64,000 nt of DNA from Pycnopodia helianthoides (GCA_032158295.1 CM063246.1:12587608-12651607), one strand, 5' to 3'. Shown: positions 1 through 12,556, counted from the first letter of the stretch. Notes: generated by a model from the sequence alone, not told the origin. Numbers and translations are program-made.

Positions 1-120
1 TTTGTTTATTTGTCAAGTAATGAACCACAAGGGAAACTGACTGGGTAGATTTCAAATGGTTTGGGGTTGAACAAAGACAAATTGACTAGTGGTTCATTAC
101 TTGACATTTAAATTAAAAAA
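1..120. repeat. Truncated tail of the tRNA-like repeat unit with an inverted end
   Basis: This stretch matches the distal part of the 317 bp tRNA-like unit seen near 38 kb (stretch from the gactag junction through the aaccacaagggaaactgac segment). An 18 bp segment, TGTCAAGTAATGAACCAC at 11-28, returns as its exact reverse complement at 89-106, so the fragment ends in a small foldback. Confidence 0.7.
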
Positions 121-299
121 ACTATTTGGTTATTTGTTCACTGAGCTTTCAGAGTGAAAGTAGTCAACATTTTATGATAAAATGTCAATCGGTACTTTTG
201 TACAAATCTTTCATTTAAACACTCAAAGATGAATCCATAACTCACTAAAGTACAAAAACCTGGACAATAGACTTCTCTCAAAGCACTGGAAAGTTGCTA

Positions 300-2474
300 C
301 TACAACCGGTTGTCTAAGTATGCTATGTACTGATTCAAGGGGGCGTCAGCTCGTTGCCGCTGTCCAATGTCTACCTTCTTTTCATGCGTAAGATCAATGA
401 GCTCGCTAACAGACAAAAATAGGCACCGCGTCAGTGGTATATGGGGCTCATCGGCAGCAGTACGGGAAAGCGGAGCAGTTGTGGTTACAAGATCCAGTAT
501 GATAATTGGTTTAGGGGGGCATTGTGGGCTGTCGTCGTACATCCGACACGACAGGCATCGCATTACATGAAATTTTCCACTATGAACAACTCATAATCAT
601 GCCTGTAACAAACTGACCAACGGCTATCTACGGTGTGGTCTTGAATAGTATGCAACCATTGGAGAGAAACATGATCAGTATAGACCCGGAACTTTTTGTT
701 CGCTAAGTGCATGCGATAGAACTTGATGCCTTCAACAACGGCCAAACCCTCCCTTTCTGTAATTGACCATTTCTCTTCAACTTTTGTTAACGCACGTCCA
801 CCATATTGTATGACAACTTCTCAACCGTCAGCATCGGTCTGAGATAGAATGTAGCGAATTGCGTAAACCGCTAGCATCCGTCAAAAGGATGAACTCCTTA
901 TCAAGGTAACTGAGGATCCGTGACGACATAAGTGGTTGTTTTAGTGTTTGAAATGCCCCATCACAGGCTACCGTCCACACAATACGGCACGTTACTCTGC
1001 AACAATCTATTAAGCGAACAAGCAATGAATGCATACCCTTTGACAAATCGGCCAAATTCCCAGAAATGCTCGTACTTCGGATTGGTCCTTAGGAGCAGGG
1101 AATGACTGAATGACAGCGGTTTTGTCTGGGTTGACTTTGATCCCTTGCTTGGAAATGACATGACCCAAGTACTAACCTCTTTGGCTGCAAAATGGCACTT
1201 TTTGTGGCTTGAGTTTAAGATAGGCTGATCGTAAGCGATCAAAAACTGCCGCCAAATGTGTTTAATGTGTGTCAAAATCATGCGAGAAGATTTGATATCG
1301 TCTACATAGACAGGGCGAACTGCCAGGTTAGACCTCGGAGTACCTGTGTCATGACCATTTGAAATGACATGGGGGCATTCATTAGACCAAATGGGAGTTT
1401 TTGAACTGATAATTACCACTGTGTAAGGTCAAAGCTGTCTTAGCTTGGCTATCATGGTCTAATGGAATCTGCCAAAAGCCTGGTGCAAGATCTAGAAATC
1501 TGTGAATATTTGAGCATGAGATTCACCTATAGTATCATACACGTCACTGGGGCCGAGGTAGAGGGAATGACATTGGCTTAGTGACCTTATTCAGACAACG
1601 GTAGTCAACCGCAAAACGGAAATCTCCATTTTTCTTTTCGACGAGGACATTGGACTAGCCCATGGTGAAGTGGATGGTTCTATAACATCGGCCTTGAGCA
1701 TGTCCTGAATTTGTTATCAATTCCAGCTTTATAGCTGGGGAGTTCCAATAAAAGCAGTGGTGAATTGGTTTTACGTCACCTGTGTCAATTTTGTGAAAAT
1801 GCAAAGGTGTTGAACCCAGTTCAGTAAGATCTTTGGCAAAACGTCTCTGTCTTGGGCCAAAAACTTGACAAGTCGCAGGGTTTGGTCTGCAGTTAAGTCA
1901 GAGTCATTCGTGCATACACCCAACTCATTAAGCATTTCGTGTGGGTCAACCCGGTTGTGGCATCGACTGTACTTGATCTTTATTGGGTGGTTGTGTACCT
2001 CGGAACTGTCTAATAATAAACAACTGTCCACTGCTAGTGGTTCCCAAAGACCAACAACCTGGTTGCGTCTTATTTCGACTGTGTTATCAGTAGGGTTCAT
2101 GATTTGGTAGACAGTTCGACCATAATGTGGCTGTGCTACGCACTTTGCACCAATGACTTGTTTGTCAGAGTATAGAGAAGGGACCGGCTCAATAATACCC
2201 TGCTTTGTGTTAGCCTCCTTATTTAACCTGAAATACTGTTTGAGTTCTAGCTGGTAGAGATACGTTACATAAAGCTCTTAGTCGCTTTACTGTGTCAGGG
2301 TACAGAACAACCTTCATGGACTGCTTAGCTTCGAACGATACCGTCGCCTTATGTTCTTGCAGGAAATCAACACCGAGAGTTACATTGTGATTCATGTTCT
2401 CTAAAATATAGAAGGGGTGTTGAAAATCAAGTGTCTCAATTGAGATGGGTAGGCTAACTTTACCGACAACCTTA
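300..2474 (-). pseudogene. Decayed Ty3/gypsy LTR-retrotransposon pol (reverse transcriptase, RNase H)
   Basis: On the minus strand, reading from about 2474 down, the sequence shows the end of a retroviral-type protease region, a pre-RT linker, reverse transcriptase blocks including a YVDD-type active site near 1300, and an RNase H region (VYTDHVSLQWL near 660) followed by the linker before integrase. Many frameshifts and stops split it into short frames (1771-2100, 961-1419, 828-1055, 563-745, 300-563). No integrase or LTR is recognised, so it is a dead, truncated copy. The protease part continues at 4798-5030 beyond an inserted DNA element. The assignment to Ty3/gypsy rests on block order and motifs. 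Confidence 0.85.
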
Positions 2475-2486
2475 CCCAGATAGCAT

Positions 2487-3000
2487 ACGAACGTTGAATC
2501 AACGTTGATATTTGGTTAGTATGGTTGATTTTTGGTTAGCATGGGTTATTGTTCATTTGCTAACGTTAATTTAACGTTAATCTAATGTTACAAAGGTTAA
2601 ATCAACGTGTGTTTTAAGGTTTTATGGTTGGTTCGTTTTTGGTTAATGAAACAACGTTAAATCAACGCTTGTTTTAGGTTTTCATAGTTGGTTTGTTTTT
2701 GGTTGAAAAATAACGTTTAATCAACATTTGTTTTAGGGTTTCATGGTTGGTTAGTTTTGGTTAAAAGAACAACGTTAAGTCAACATTAGTTTTAGGTTTT
2801 CATGGTTGGTTTGTTTTGGGTTGAAAAATAACGTTCAATCAACATTTGTTTTAGGTTTCAATTGTTTGTCCATTTTTGGTTGATGAAATAACGGTTAATT
2901 CAACGTTTGTTTTAGGTGTTAATGATTGTTCTGTTTTTGGTTGATAAAATAAAGGTAAATCAATGTCTGTTGCAGTTTTTATATGAACGTATGCGCTAGG
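2487..3000. repeat. Left subterminal array, about 61 bp units with AACGTT
   Basis: Roughly eight degenerate units repeat 'taacgttnaatcaacatttg' followed by 'ttttaggttttcatggttgg'. Each unit carries AACGTT or a close variant. The unit is not a multiple of three and no reading frame is kept. Confidence 0.8.
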
Positions 3001-3210
3001 TAGGCTACGGTTGGCCATTTTTTAGTTGACCACTTCATCTTTGATTTTAATTTGATAATTTCTTTTAAAGAAAACAGTCATAAATTTGCGAATAAAAACC
3101 ATTGTAATTCTTGAAGACTTCGTTTTGTTATGTACTTAAAACCTTAGGGGATTTCCTCGAGTACATGTCATTTACATGTACGTCTGAAGACCCTTAATGA
3201 ATTTTTTTAA

Positions 3211-3800
3211 GGCAGGGTGTACTTTTGGCAATTGCTCTAAAAACTTACTTAGTAAAGAGCATTGTGGAGCTATTGATATTATCATTGTCAGAAACTATAC
3301 CCCCTTTAAAGTAATGTAGTTTTGGAGAGCGTGGTAGTTTTTCACCAAAGAAAATTTTATATAAGAAAAGTTTCAGTCAGGCATGAAACTTCTCGGACAT
3401 CTGAAAGCACACAATTCTACGCATCGTCAATAATACACATGGTTTTTGCAATGGTCAGAGAGTTAATCACTGGGCATTGCTAAGCATGAGGTGGAAGAAG
3501 TTCAGATAAGGCAAACATTTTACTATAGAAGTGTGCCAACTTGGGTGTACATTACAAAAGCTAGTTGGCTTATCTTGTTGATGAGTCTCGACTCAGGTGC
3601 CAACAAAGGGATCAGAGTTTTTTAATTGAAGATCCACGTCATGATTTGACGTTCTCATGAAAATACTGTAACAGTTTGTTGCTTTTTTCTCAACAAGTAG
3701 ACAAAGTATTCAGCTGAAACTTTCACAAGTGACTTTTATTTTATCTTTATTGATAATTTAGACTAGCATTACGACAAAAAAATCACTCTATGAACCTACT
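3211..3800. mobile_element. Possible nested TTAA-flanked element in the core of the TA element
   Basis: TTAA (3207-3210) precedes a GGCAGGG-type end. The right part (3640-3800) is similar to repeats at 61.7-62.1 kb and 63.2-63.5 kb, sharing 'ctcaacaagtagacaaagta' and 'gaaactttcacaagtgactt'-like blocks. The right flank is TTGA rather than TTAA, so the outer boundary is uncertain. Confidence 0.4.
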
Positions 3801-4269
3801 TTGAAATAATTTTAACTCTTGGTTAAAATAACGTTGAGTCAACGTTGCTTTAGGTTGACATCAATATGCAAATTTATAGTCGGGTAATATTAGCAGTCCA
3901 AACTCAAATTTAATAAATAACAATTTGGTGTTATGAAGACATTTAATGGTAGTTTGTTCACCCTTTTTCCAAATCCTTTTAGTTTGTTTGACATCAAATG
4001 TACCATCAATAGTTTCAGTTGCAAGTTATTAATTAAAAATTAAACCACTTAAAGAAATAAAAAAGTGCAACCATGACTGAAGTTTCTATGTATCCGTACT
4101 ACATAATTATATACAACATATGCCACATGTTAGGATGTATAGGTTTATATTTACTGTAGCATACGTAAGACTGTAGTTATAACCATTTATTAATTAAAGT
4201 ATACTAAAGAAAATTGCATAAAATATTGCATCAAAGTTAATGGATGGTGTTGGATCATTAGTTAAATAA

Positions 4270-4786
4270 AACGGTCCAAGAAACTAGAACAAACGTTAAT
4301 GTAACATTGTTCCAACGTTAATTAAACATTTTATTAATGAGCAAATTAACGTTGAAAAAAACGTTCACATAAAAAAACGTTAAAGTAACTAGTTGAAAAA
4401 ACGTGAATGTTGCATTGTTTCAACGTTCACCTGCTAACGTTGGTTAAACATTATATCAATGAGCAAAATAACGTCGCATCTACGTTCTTGTAAAACGTAT
4501 CAGTAACTAGTTGAAAAAACGTTGATGTAACATTGTTTCTACGTTAACAATGTAACGTTGATTAAACATTAAATCAATAAGCAGAATTACGTTGAGTCAA
4601 CGTTCTCGTAAAACGTTAAAGTAACTTGTTGAAAAAACATTTATGTAACATTGTTTCTACGTTTACAATCTAACGTTGATTAAACATTACATCAATGAGC
4701 AGAATTACGTTGAATGTACGTTCTCATATAAACGTTAAAGTAACGTTCATTGTAAACGGTATTAAAACGTTGTTTCAACGTCCTAA
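4270..4786. repeat. Right subterminal array, about 122 bp units with AACGTT
   Basis: About four units alternate 'aacgttaaagtaactngttg' with 'taacgttgattaaacattan' segments. About sixteen AACGTT hexamers lie in this array. It is not a simple inverted copy of the left array. Confidence 0.8.
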
Positions 4787-4797
4787 TGCTATCTGGG

Positions 4798-5030
4798 TAG
4801 TTATGTGCCCCGAAATGCCAGAAATAAGTGGCACGTCTGAGGGTCCCAACGGGAACTCCCTTTCAGAAAAACATTCTATATATGTTGGTTTGGACATGCA
4901 AGAAATAAGTGCACTGGTATTGATCAGAGATTGACCATAGCTCGAACAAAGTTTAGTGTTGACGAGATTGCTAGCACCAGAAATTCCTGAAACATTCCCC
5001 ATGTGGGGTATGGGGCAACTTCTTCCCACT
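4798..5030 (-). pseudogene. Ty3/gypsy protease-region remnant upstream of the insertion
   Basis: The minus-strand frame resembles the region around the retropepsin active site of Ty3/gypsy elements, with the catalytic Asp-Thr-Gly motif decayed, followed by the segment that resumes at 2474 after the inserted element. No gag region is recognised above 5030. Confidence 0.65.
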
Positions 5031-5575
5031 CATTTGTTTAGTGCAACCCTCTTTCTTAAAACCATCCACACATATTCTTGTATTGTTTAATTATTCAAAT
5101 ATATTCTTAATGATCAGTAAAACAATTACTAATACGGTTGTGTTTGCTGCAACACGTAGCCTTGGATTTTACAATAAATACCGTGTTAAAGTCAGAGAGT
5201 AGGCAGCAAGAGCCTCCATCTTCAGAGAGCAAAATAAACGTATCGACTACCTGCAACCGTGTGTTACTGTGTGCTTCTGTTTAGCATATAATCAAGCCGG
5301 TTGATCAAAACAGAAACCTTTCATCCATCAGACAATAGCTGACATGTAAATTGTTGCCTTGGCATGTCCAGTGTACTTGTATGTAAACAATGAAGTTGTT
5401 CTACAAAACAAGTGTATAACTATTACAGAATGTTACTGTTATAGACTTTTTGAAAGTATGCAAACAAGTTAAATATGCACGTTTTAGTTGTTATCAATCA
5501 TTTAACACATACCTTTATCTTGTTACAGCTACCTGTAGTCAGTCCTGCTGGATGCTCAACCATAGTAGAGTAGGT
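5031..5575. other. No gene recognised
   Basis: AT-rich sequence with stops in all frames. A segment near 5160-5290 (caataaataccgtg, then agagcctccatcttcagaga) could be an old LTR end or poly(A) region, but I cannot support it. Confidence 0.5.
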
Positions 5576-5910
5576 AAGCTGAACAGAATCCAATGAGAGT
5601 TTCCAGGCAAACCTCAATGGGGAAACATCCAGTAGTTGGTCTTGGGAGGGACACATGGTACTCCTTGCTGTTAAGCAACTGGTTCACAGCTGATAGAGGT
5701 TTGTGCTGGACATTTTGAGAGCTGAACAGAGTCCTCCAAGAAACGTTTTAGGCAAAACTCAGTTGGGAAACATCCAGTAGTTGGCCATGCTAGGGAATCA
5801 TGGTACTCCAAAGTTATGCAACTGGTTCATTGCTGATTGAGGAGTTTGCTTGACATTTTGAGAGCTGAACAAAACGGAGTCCTCAAAGAATGTTTTTTAT
5901 AGGCAAATCA
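5576..5910. repeat. Tandem repeat, about 142 bp, 2.3 copies
   Basis: Units begin at 'gctgaacagaatcc' (5578), 'gctgaacagagtcc' (about 5722) and 'gctgaacaaaacgg' (about 5863). They share 'ggaaacatccagtagttgg', 'catggtactcc' and 'gacattttgagagctgaaca'. No frame is conserved between copies. Confidence 0.75.
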
Positions 5911-8460
5911 CAAATGAGGACAGTCAGGGAGGCAACATTGTACTCCACCTACACCTTCAGGGACCAGGAAGCAGACAGACATGGGAGGAGAACTGAAGCA
6001 TACATGTGCCTGCCGATTCACTCCATACAGTGCGTACACATATATTGTTCAAAGTTCTTTAAAAGGTCTGGGAATCTGCTGAAAGCTGTCCAAAAATCAT
6101 TCACATGTTGACTGGATTGGTGAAAGTGAAACACGTTCCTGATAAGTTTGTGAATTTTTTCCAAAAATTCCAGAGGAATGTAAGGTCTTGACACATTTCT
6201 TGTTGATAATGACTTCCATGTCATCCATCAAAGAGTTCAAAGAGTTTTGCCCATGTAGTAGTCTTTTTTTAGTAGTCTCTTTTAAATCTGAAGCAAGTCC
6301 TCAGCAATGATGTTGACCATGTCAGCTTTTTTGTTTTGAAAAAAATGTTTGCAAAAAGTTGCAAACAATCAATATTAACTATCTTAGAGCAGTTTTATGG
6401 TCAGTGCCCATCATTATTTGGCTGACTATTGTTCTAACATCTAGCTTATTCTTCACTTTTGCAACTTATTCAGTTTATAGGGCAGCATATGGCTTAAACA
6501 CTCTAGCTGGTTCCAGAAGTAAACACTGTGTCAAGCTTCAACCCATCTTCATATTCTTCTCTTCATATTCCAACCTCTCTAATTCCAGTGGTACAGCATT
6601 TATCTGAAGGATACTGTGGTCATCATTAGGTAGTATTTTGAGCTTTATCATGTATATATTGTTGCAACATCTAGTTCTCTTGATATTTACATGTAGGTGC
6701 AGCATGAGTTGCAGTATTCTATGGTAGTATTGGTGAGTACTGAACTAAGCTAGGGGGTTCTTAAATGTTTCAGCATCTTCCATACTCTTGAGATTTCAGA
6801 GTTACAAGGTTTGAACTTTCTCTTGGTTCCTGTGGTCAGCACTGGTTCAATTACAGGGCTTGATTGTCACATCGTATCTATGTATTCTTCTTGATGACTG
6901 TCAAACTGAGAACAAGTGCAGCGGAACACTGTGCAACACTATCCAATTCCTGTGGTGAGCATTGTCAATTTAGGGGGTAGTATCAAGTAATGGTGCGAAA
7001 CTCTATGAAGGCAGATTCATCTCTCAGTCAAAAGCTTTGAGTTGTACATCACATTACACTCTGGGTTCATTTAATGATCACTGATCTAAGATTGTCAGGC
7101 TTTCTGTTTATGCACATCCAGTATCTACTCAACTGAATTGCTGGCACTAGGAATTTCAATTTTAGCAGAAGTTGTATCTTTTCGGTATTGTTTGTGGCCG
7201 GGGCTCTCTGTTCATGTAAATCCCGTATTTACTCATCTGAACTGTTGACACTGCTTGGCATGTTGTACTATACATGGTATTGTGGTATAGGCCTCTGTTG
7301 TTGAGAAATCTACGAGTAGTTCAATCTCTTGCACCATGAGTTGCAGTATGTACTCTATGGGTGTGTGTGGGCACTGTTGGATTTTCCAACGTTGTGATAC
7401 CTTCTTCTTGCGACTGTTGGCACTGTGAGTTTACAGTGCTGCAAACCTCTCTGTGTATTGTACATGAGTTCAACATGAGTTTGAAGTGCAGTTTTCACCT
7501 TGGTTTTCTTCATTGATGTTTGTTGTGAGCAGTTGACTCTGGGCATTATTACAACGCAGTACTTGATGAAATCCTCAATGGTTCATCAGTTCAAACAGAT
7601 GTTAAGTCTCAGTCTGGTGCTTCACGTGCCCTGCTTTCTGTGTCAACCACAGCAATTCATACTCAACTTGTTGTCATAACTTGTTTTGTATACGTTGTGT
7701 CTGCCGTGTTGCCCATTGGAATGTAGCAAAAGCAATCTGGAAGTTAGAAAAGGAAAAATAAATAGTTAATAGCTTTGTATACCTACCAAATCAAGTCATG
7801 TATTGCTGTTGATTATATTTATGCAAGCACATCGTAAGAAAAGCTGTATTGTGGCCAGTACCTGTAGCTATATTACACGGTAATTATTAGACAATAAGCC
7901 AACCAGACTAGTGAGACGCAGCACAAGGAAATATATTTTTTTCAGATGTCAAAAAATAAGACGGCCCTGGATTATAAGCCACATCAGAAAGTGCAAAATT
8001 TCATCTCATATGCACAGAAGACAGGGTTTTAAACAGTGGTGAGTGAGTGAAAACATTACCATTGTAATCCGTGTGGTGATCAAACAAAGAGTGTTCATTT
8101 TTATGTCACAATAATTGAGTGGTAAAATCTAAGAGCAAGATTATTTTAAAGTTTGTAAGATGGTTTGATTTGCTAGATCACTACAAAAACCACATGGTGC
8201 TTCAATTATATTGACTGTATGGTACACATACACACAACTACACACTGTGGATACAGTACATGCCGCGCAGTAAACACAGCAGGTCTAAATTCCTATAGTG
8301 AGCATGCAGGAGAAGTTGTCGGTTAAAATGGTCGTGCGATTGTGTCAGATGTGTTTCTCAAAAACAAAAGCAATGGTTCCAGGGAGAAAATGTCTGACTT
8401 TGACTGAATTAACATGTTTTAAACAAAATAAAAAATAACAACCAGAAACAGGAAATTACC
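5911..8460. other. No gene recognised
   Basis: No supported coding or RNA feature. A weak duplication of about 110 bp is visible at 7090-7260 (ctgtttatgcacatccagta versus ctgttcatgtaaatcccgta). Short open frames lack codon bias and family resemblance. Confidence 0.5.
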
Positions 8461-10351
8461 GATATCTCTGTGATATGCATTATATGCAATTTTTTGTTAC
8501 GATTCACGATCTTTTATTACGAATTTACCCTGACCAAAATTGTGGGTTTTCTATTGATTCAACATCTACTAAAGCCCCTAAGTGCCAAAGAAAGAAGTAC
8601 AATCTTAGCTTTAAGGGAATATGGAAACCCCGTGTTGATACCACCTTTGGTTCAAAAGTTATGGAAGTCGAAACACCAAGAGATGTATAGAAATGTAGAC
8701 CCCTGTCGACCTATTTTGGCCTGTTATTCAATAATGCATTTACAGACAAATGACTCATTTAGCTTGATCGCATCACAAATTATTTTGAATCTGTTATTGC
8801 CGACTCAAATCCGTTATTATGGATTCACAATCCATTATAAAAGATTAATTTCTGTCGTCACGGATTCACAAATGGGATAATTTAGCAATAGGGTTTAATG
8901 GTTTTCACTGCATAATTTTGTTAAAATCTTGCATTTGTAACAAATATTGTGTTATCGGCCCTATTGGAAACGACGTGTTTAGCACATTTTTGGGCCTGTT
9001 ATTGCATCTGTAGAAGCAAAACTGATGTTCATGTTATTTTAGACTCAAACCTCGTTTTTCACACCCAATGTTGGCGTAAAAAGCAAGTTAAAATCTTTTC
9101 ACGCCCAATTATTATTACATCTTTGCAACAAAACGAAAACTTGACACAAAACGTACCCTGCAAATACCTTTTTTCATAGTTAATTTCTGTTTTTTTATAG
9201 GACATTACTTTCCAATGGAAAAACTTGTATGCTCCATTTTTAAATTTGCATTTTTAATGAGACGTAAATCCATTGTTGAACTAACATTAAAATAGGGCCC
9301 TAGCCCCTAAAGCGGTTTGGTAAACAATCTACACAAAATAATGCATGTTGCCATTGTAACACTCAGTAATCTCTATCTAGTTATTCGAAGTACCATAGAC
9401 CTACTTGGTCTAGGCCTTGGTTGGATCATGGAGCTGAGGCTTCCTTGTCCCCCTGATACAAACCGTCTTCTGTGAAACTAAAAATATGCTTGTACTGATA
9501 ATGTAACAAGACCAGTAGTTTTAAGGAAAAGTTGTACATAATTTATGTTTATTAATGTGTTCAAATAAGATCATTTCATCAAGTATTGCAGTATGTCAAT
9601 TGAATTGAACCAAATTGTTCCTTCAATGATTGAACATTTTGAACAGTCAGATTGTTGACTGCAGTCTTCCAGAAAGTGCCTTTTTACCTTAATTTAGACT
9701 CCACAAAAATGACTCTTCCTCATGAGAAGCTTTAGAGTTTTCCGAAATTACATTACAATCTCCAAATTTAATAAGAGTAATTATACAATAAACTATCCAC
9801 ATGCTGCGTGCACAATTAAACTGAGAAAACATGACCAATAGGTGGCGCTGTTTTCAAATTTCCATTAAAAAAAACTTCTAAAGCTAAATACAATTTAATT
9901 TTCTACAACCAAAAAAACATGTTTCAGAGCAACTTTATGTAACAATATGATAAAACTATTTTAAACAAACACTGTATTGTTCTACATAAGTATAATAATT
10001 TAAAGTGTATAACCTGGTTCCAATCTTGTGCAGTACATGCCATAACAGACGTCGTGGGTCTGGGTACCAATTCAAGTAAACATTGCCATACACTGGAACA
10101 AGGAGCACATGGTTTCTGTTATGACTAGAAGTAGAAGTGGGTAAGCTGCTGAGCGCTCAACAACAATCCAGTCTTCCGGGTAAGTACTTGTTAAAATCTA
10201 TTGGTAATTATTTATTAAACCTTGGTGGATTATTTATTATGGGGGCTTCAAATGATTTGAAGTTCTTGATTATTATTATTGTTCTTTTTTTTCTTCTTTC
10301 TTTTGATGAATATGAGGAAGATTTTTTTATTATAAATAAATAGTTCCCAGT
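8461..10351. other. No gene recognised; open frames at 8470-8880 judged chance
   Basis: The 136-codon and 71-codon plus-strand frames overlap in different phases and run through a degenerate short repeat ('gattcacaatccattat'-like, 8500-8880). That is typical of non-coding repeats. The rest is AT-rich with no recognisable feature. Confidence 0.5.
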
Positions 10352-10506
10352 AGACGCCATCTTTACGGGCAAAGTGCCTTTTGGCTTGCAGATGCGTTAA
10401 GCGCTCAACTTATTTACGCAGCCGCGTTGTTCACTGACCAATCGTGCGGTGAGTTTTGTAAAATGTGCGAGTGCTGCACGCCGTTCTCACACGAAACGCA
10501 TAAAAT
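10352..10506 (+). mobile_element. GC-rich miniature element copy, partner at the window's right edge
   Basis: GCCATCTTTACGGGCAAAG is followed by 'gccttttggcttgcag', 'cgcgttgttcactgaccaat' and 'gctgcacgccgttctcacac'. The same blocks occur in inverse orientation at 63838-64000. The GCCATCTTTACGGGCA motif is present at opposite ends of the two copies, suggesting it is a terminal inverted repeat. Confidence 0.65.
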
Positions 10507-10737
10507 AGCAAATAAAATTGGTTCCATGAATTAACCACTTTTAAAAGGAAATTATGTATATTTTGTAAAATTATACTAATTTTTCAATTGCATGGTAAGA
10601 CTAGAGAGGGGTGTAGGTGGACCTGAAATGCCTAAATCCCCCTGGGTAAAAACCAAATAATTTAACAAATAAAAATGATGATAACAACAATAAAACAAAA
10701 CAAAAACACTAGGATTAATGCAATTTACACTTTTTCA

Positions 10738-11060
10738 TTAAAAAATCGCCATGTTAAGCAATTTGAATGTGGTTAAAAAGTTCATGCACCCCAAAATATC
10801 TTTCTACCAACTATTGAAACAATAAACCTGCTTACAACTTGAACAAACTCCTTCCAACATTACGTAATTAACTCAAACTAATTAAATGACAGCATTCTTA
10901 ATTTTATGAGAATCAATGTCAAAAATGGTTACAGCTGAGAACAGTGTATTACAAACTCTGACAGCAGATTTAGTATTGGAGCATTTTTTTTAACCCCCAA
11001 AACTGCAGGAATGACTTTTGATAAAATGAACCTTTAATACTTTTTCAAACTCTGACAGCT
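10738..11060. repeat. Degenerate member of the local long repeat
   Basis: Contains 'ggttacagctgagaacagtg' and 'aaactctgacagcagattta', which recur in diverged form at 13380-13430, 19770-19850 and 20590-20650. Other members lie at 17400-17760 and 22950-23240. They look like remnants of one old repeated segment. Confidence 0.5.
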
Positions 11061-11076
11061 GGTGCAAAATGGAGAA

Positions 11077-11300
11077 ACTGGCAGTTTTTTTACTCCCCCC
11101 CCAAAAAAAATAAAATAAATAAAATAAAATAGATAAATAAAATAAAATAATAACTAAACAAATAAATACATACAAATTATGATATTAAAATTAAAATAAT
11201 AAATAACATAAAATAAAATAACAATCATAAAAAATATAAAAATAGAAATAAATTAATTAAGTAATAAACAAACAAATAAAAATTAATCACCTATAGCGAT
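11077..11300. repeat. A/T simple-sequence tract (AAATA-type)
   Basis: Long run of aaaataaat and ataaaataaa variants after a C-run at 11094-11101. Low complexity, no coding potential. Confidence 0.9.
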
Positions 11301-11987
11301 GGAATGTATTATTTTTTTATACATCAACATGAGCCTTAAATTGTTTTGTGCATAACTTTGTTGCCATTATATTTAATGATGTTTAGTTGATAATAATAAA
11401 AACTAGAACAGCAGAAGCTGCCATGGCGAGCTGCCGAACGCCCGATAGAGAAACAATGAATAATAGAAAAACTGTAATTTGATCAACTGATGTTCAAAGA
11501 GGTGGGGACAATTAACAAGTATGTAGTTGACCAAATGTGGGAAAGAGGCTCAGGATGGGTGGGGCTAATTCTGTGCACATCACACACATTCATTGAACTA
11601 GTCTGTTTGGTTCACACATTCCATTTTTTGCATCCCTGTGGAGTGTGGAGACATCTTTTGTTCTTTCCTTTGTCCCTGTATATGTACACAAATTCCTTGT
11701 GGAGCAACCCAGTCTTTAGAATTTCCCTATGGAGACCCTTTGTTATCCCTTTTCTGTTTTGTTCTCGGTCTCCATCACACACATTCCTTGAACTAGTCAG
11801 TGTGGTTCAATTTAGTGCACATCACACACATTCATTGAACTAGCCACTGGTACATTATAATATACACAATCATGTATACACCAGTATACACCACATGTAT
11901 ACACATGTACATTTTTATACACATTTGCACACTGTGAATCCAACCACATTTTGGCTGCAAGACATTACTTAAGCATTTTATTCTAAG
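11301..11987. other. Non-coding; short motif repeated three times
   Basis: The motif 'acacacattcattgaactag' or a close variant occurs near 11580, 11773 and 11822. The open frame at 11490-11843 spans these repeats and looks accidental. Confidence 0.5.
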
Positions 11988-12440
11988 GTTACTCAAAGGA
12001 AGCTGTTTAATTTCCAGAGAAAAATACTGTACCCTGAAAACATTAACATTTTTAAACACAAGGAAGCTGTTTAATTTCCAGAGAGTAATAATGTAGCCTG
12101 AAAACTTTAACATTTTTAAACACAAGGAAGGTGTTTAATTTCCAGAGGAATACTGTACCCTGAAAACTTTAACATTTTTAAACACAAGGAAGCCGTTTAA
12201 TTTCCTGAGGGTTATAATGTAGCCTGAAAACTTTAACATTTTTAAACACAAGGAAGGTGTTTAATTTCCTGAGGGTAATACTGTACCCTGAAAACTTTAA
12301 CATTTTTAAACACAAGTAAGCCGTTTAATTTCCAGAGGGTAATACTGTACCCTGAAAACTTAAACATTTTTAAACACAAGGAAGCTGTTTAATTTTCAGA
12401 GGGTAACACTGTACCCTGAAAACTTAAAAAGTTTTAAACA
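11988..12440. repeat. Minisatellite, about 63 bp, 7 copies
   Basis: Units share 'aaggaagctgtttaatttcc', 'gtaatactgtaccctgaaaa' and 'ctttaacatttttaaacaca'. Differences between units are mostly point changes (ggaagctg, ggaaggtg, gtaagccg), so the array is moderately old. Confidence 0.9.
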
Positions 12441-12556
12441 ATTTCCATTTGCACAACGTGGATCCAACCACATTTTGGCTGTGAGACCAAATAAACTGCA
12501 AATGAGGGTACAAATTTTTGTACACAACAAACTATCAAAAAGTCTAAATGCGGGCA

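Larger units (their letters stand above)
2475..4797. mobile_element. 2.3 kb TA-flanked DNA element inserted in the Ty3/gypsy relic
   Basis: The ends are perfect 12 bp inverted repeats, CCCAGATAGCAT (2475-2486) and its complement (4786-4797). Each end is flanked by TA (2473-2474 and 4798-4799), and similarity continues inward with an ACGTTGAAxCAACG segment. A TA duplication is typical of the Tc1/mariner group. The disrupted protease reading frame continues on both sides, which confirms an insertion. No transposase is seen, so the element is non-autonomous. Both subterminal regions are arrays rich in AACGTT; the core is AT-rich and may hold a further nested element. Confidence 0.85.

Noticed and set aside
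8470..8880. Two overlapping plus-strand frames, 136 and 71 codons
   Set aside because: They share DNA in different phases and run through a degenerate short repeat; no domain or splice support.
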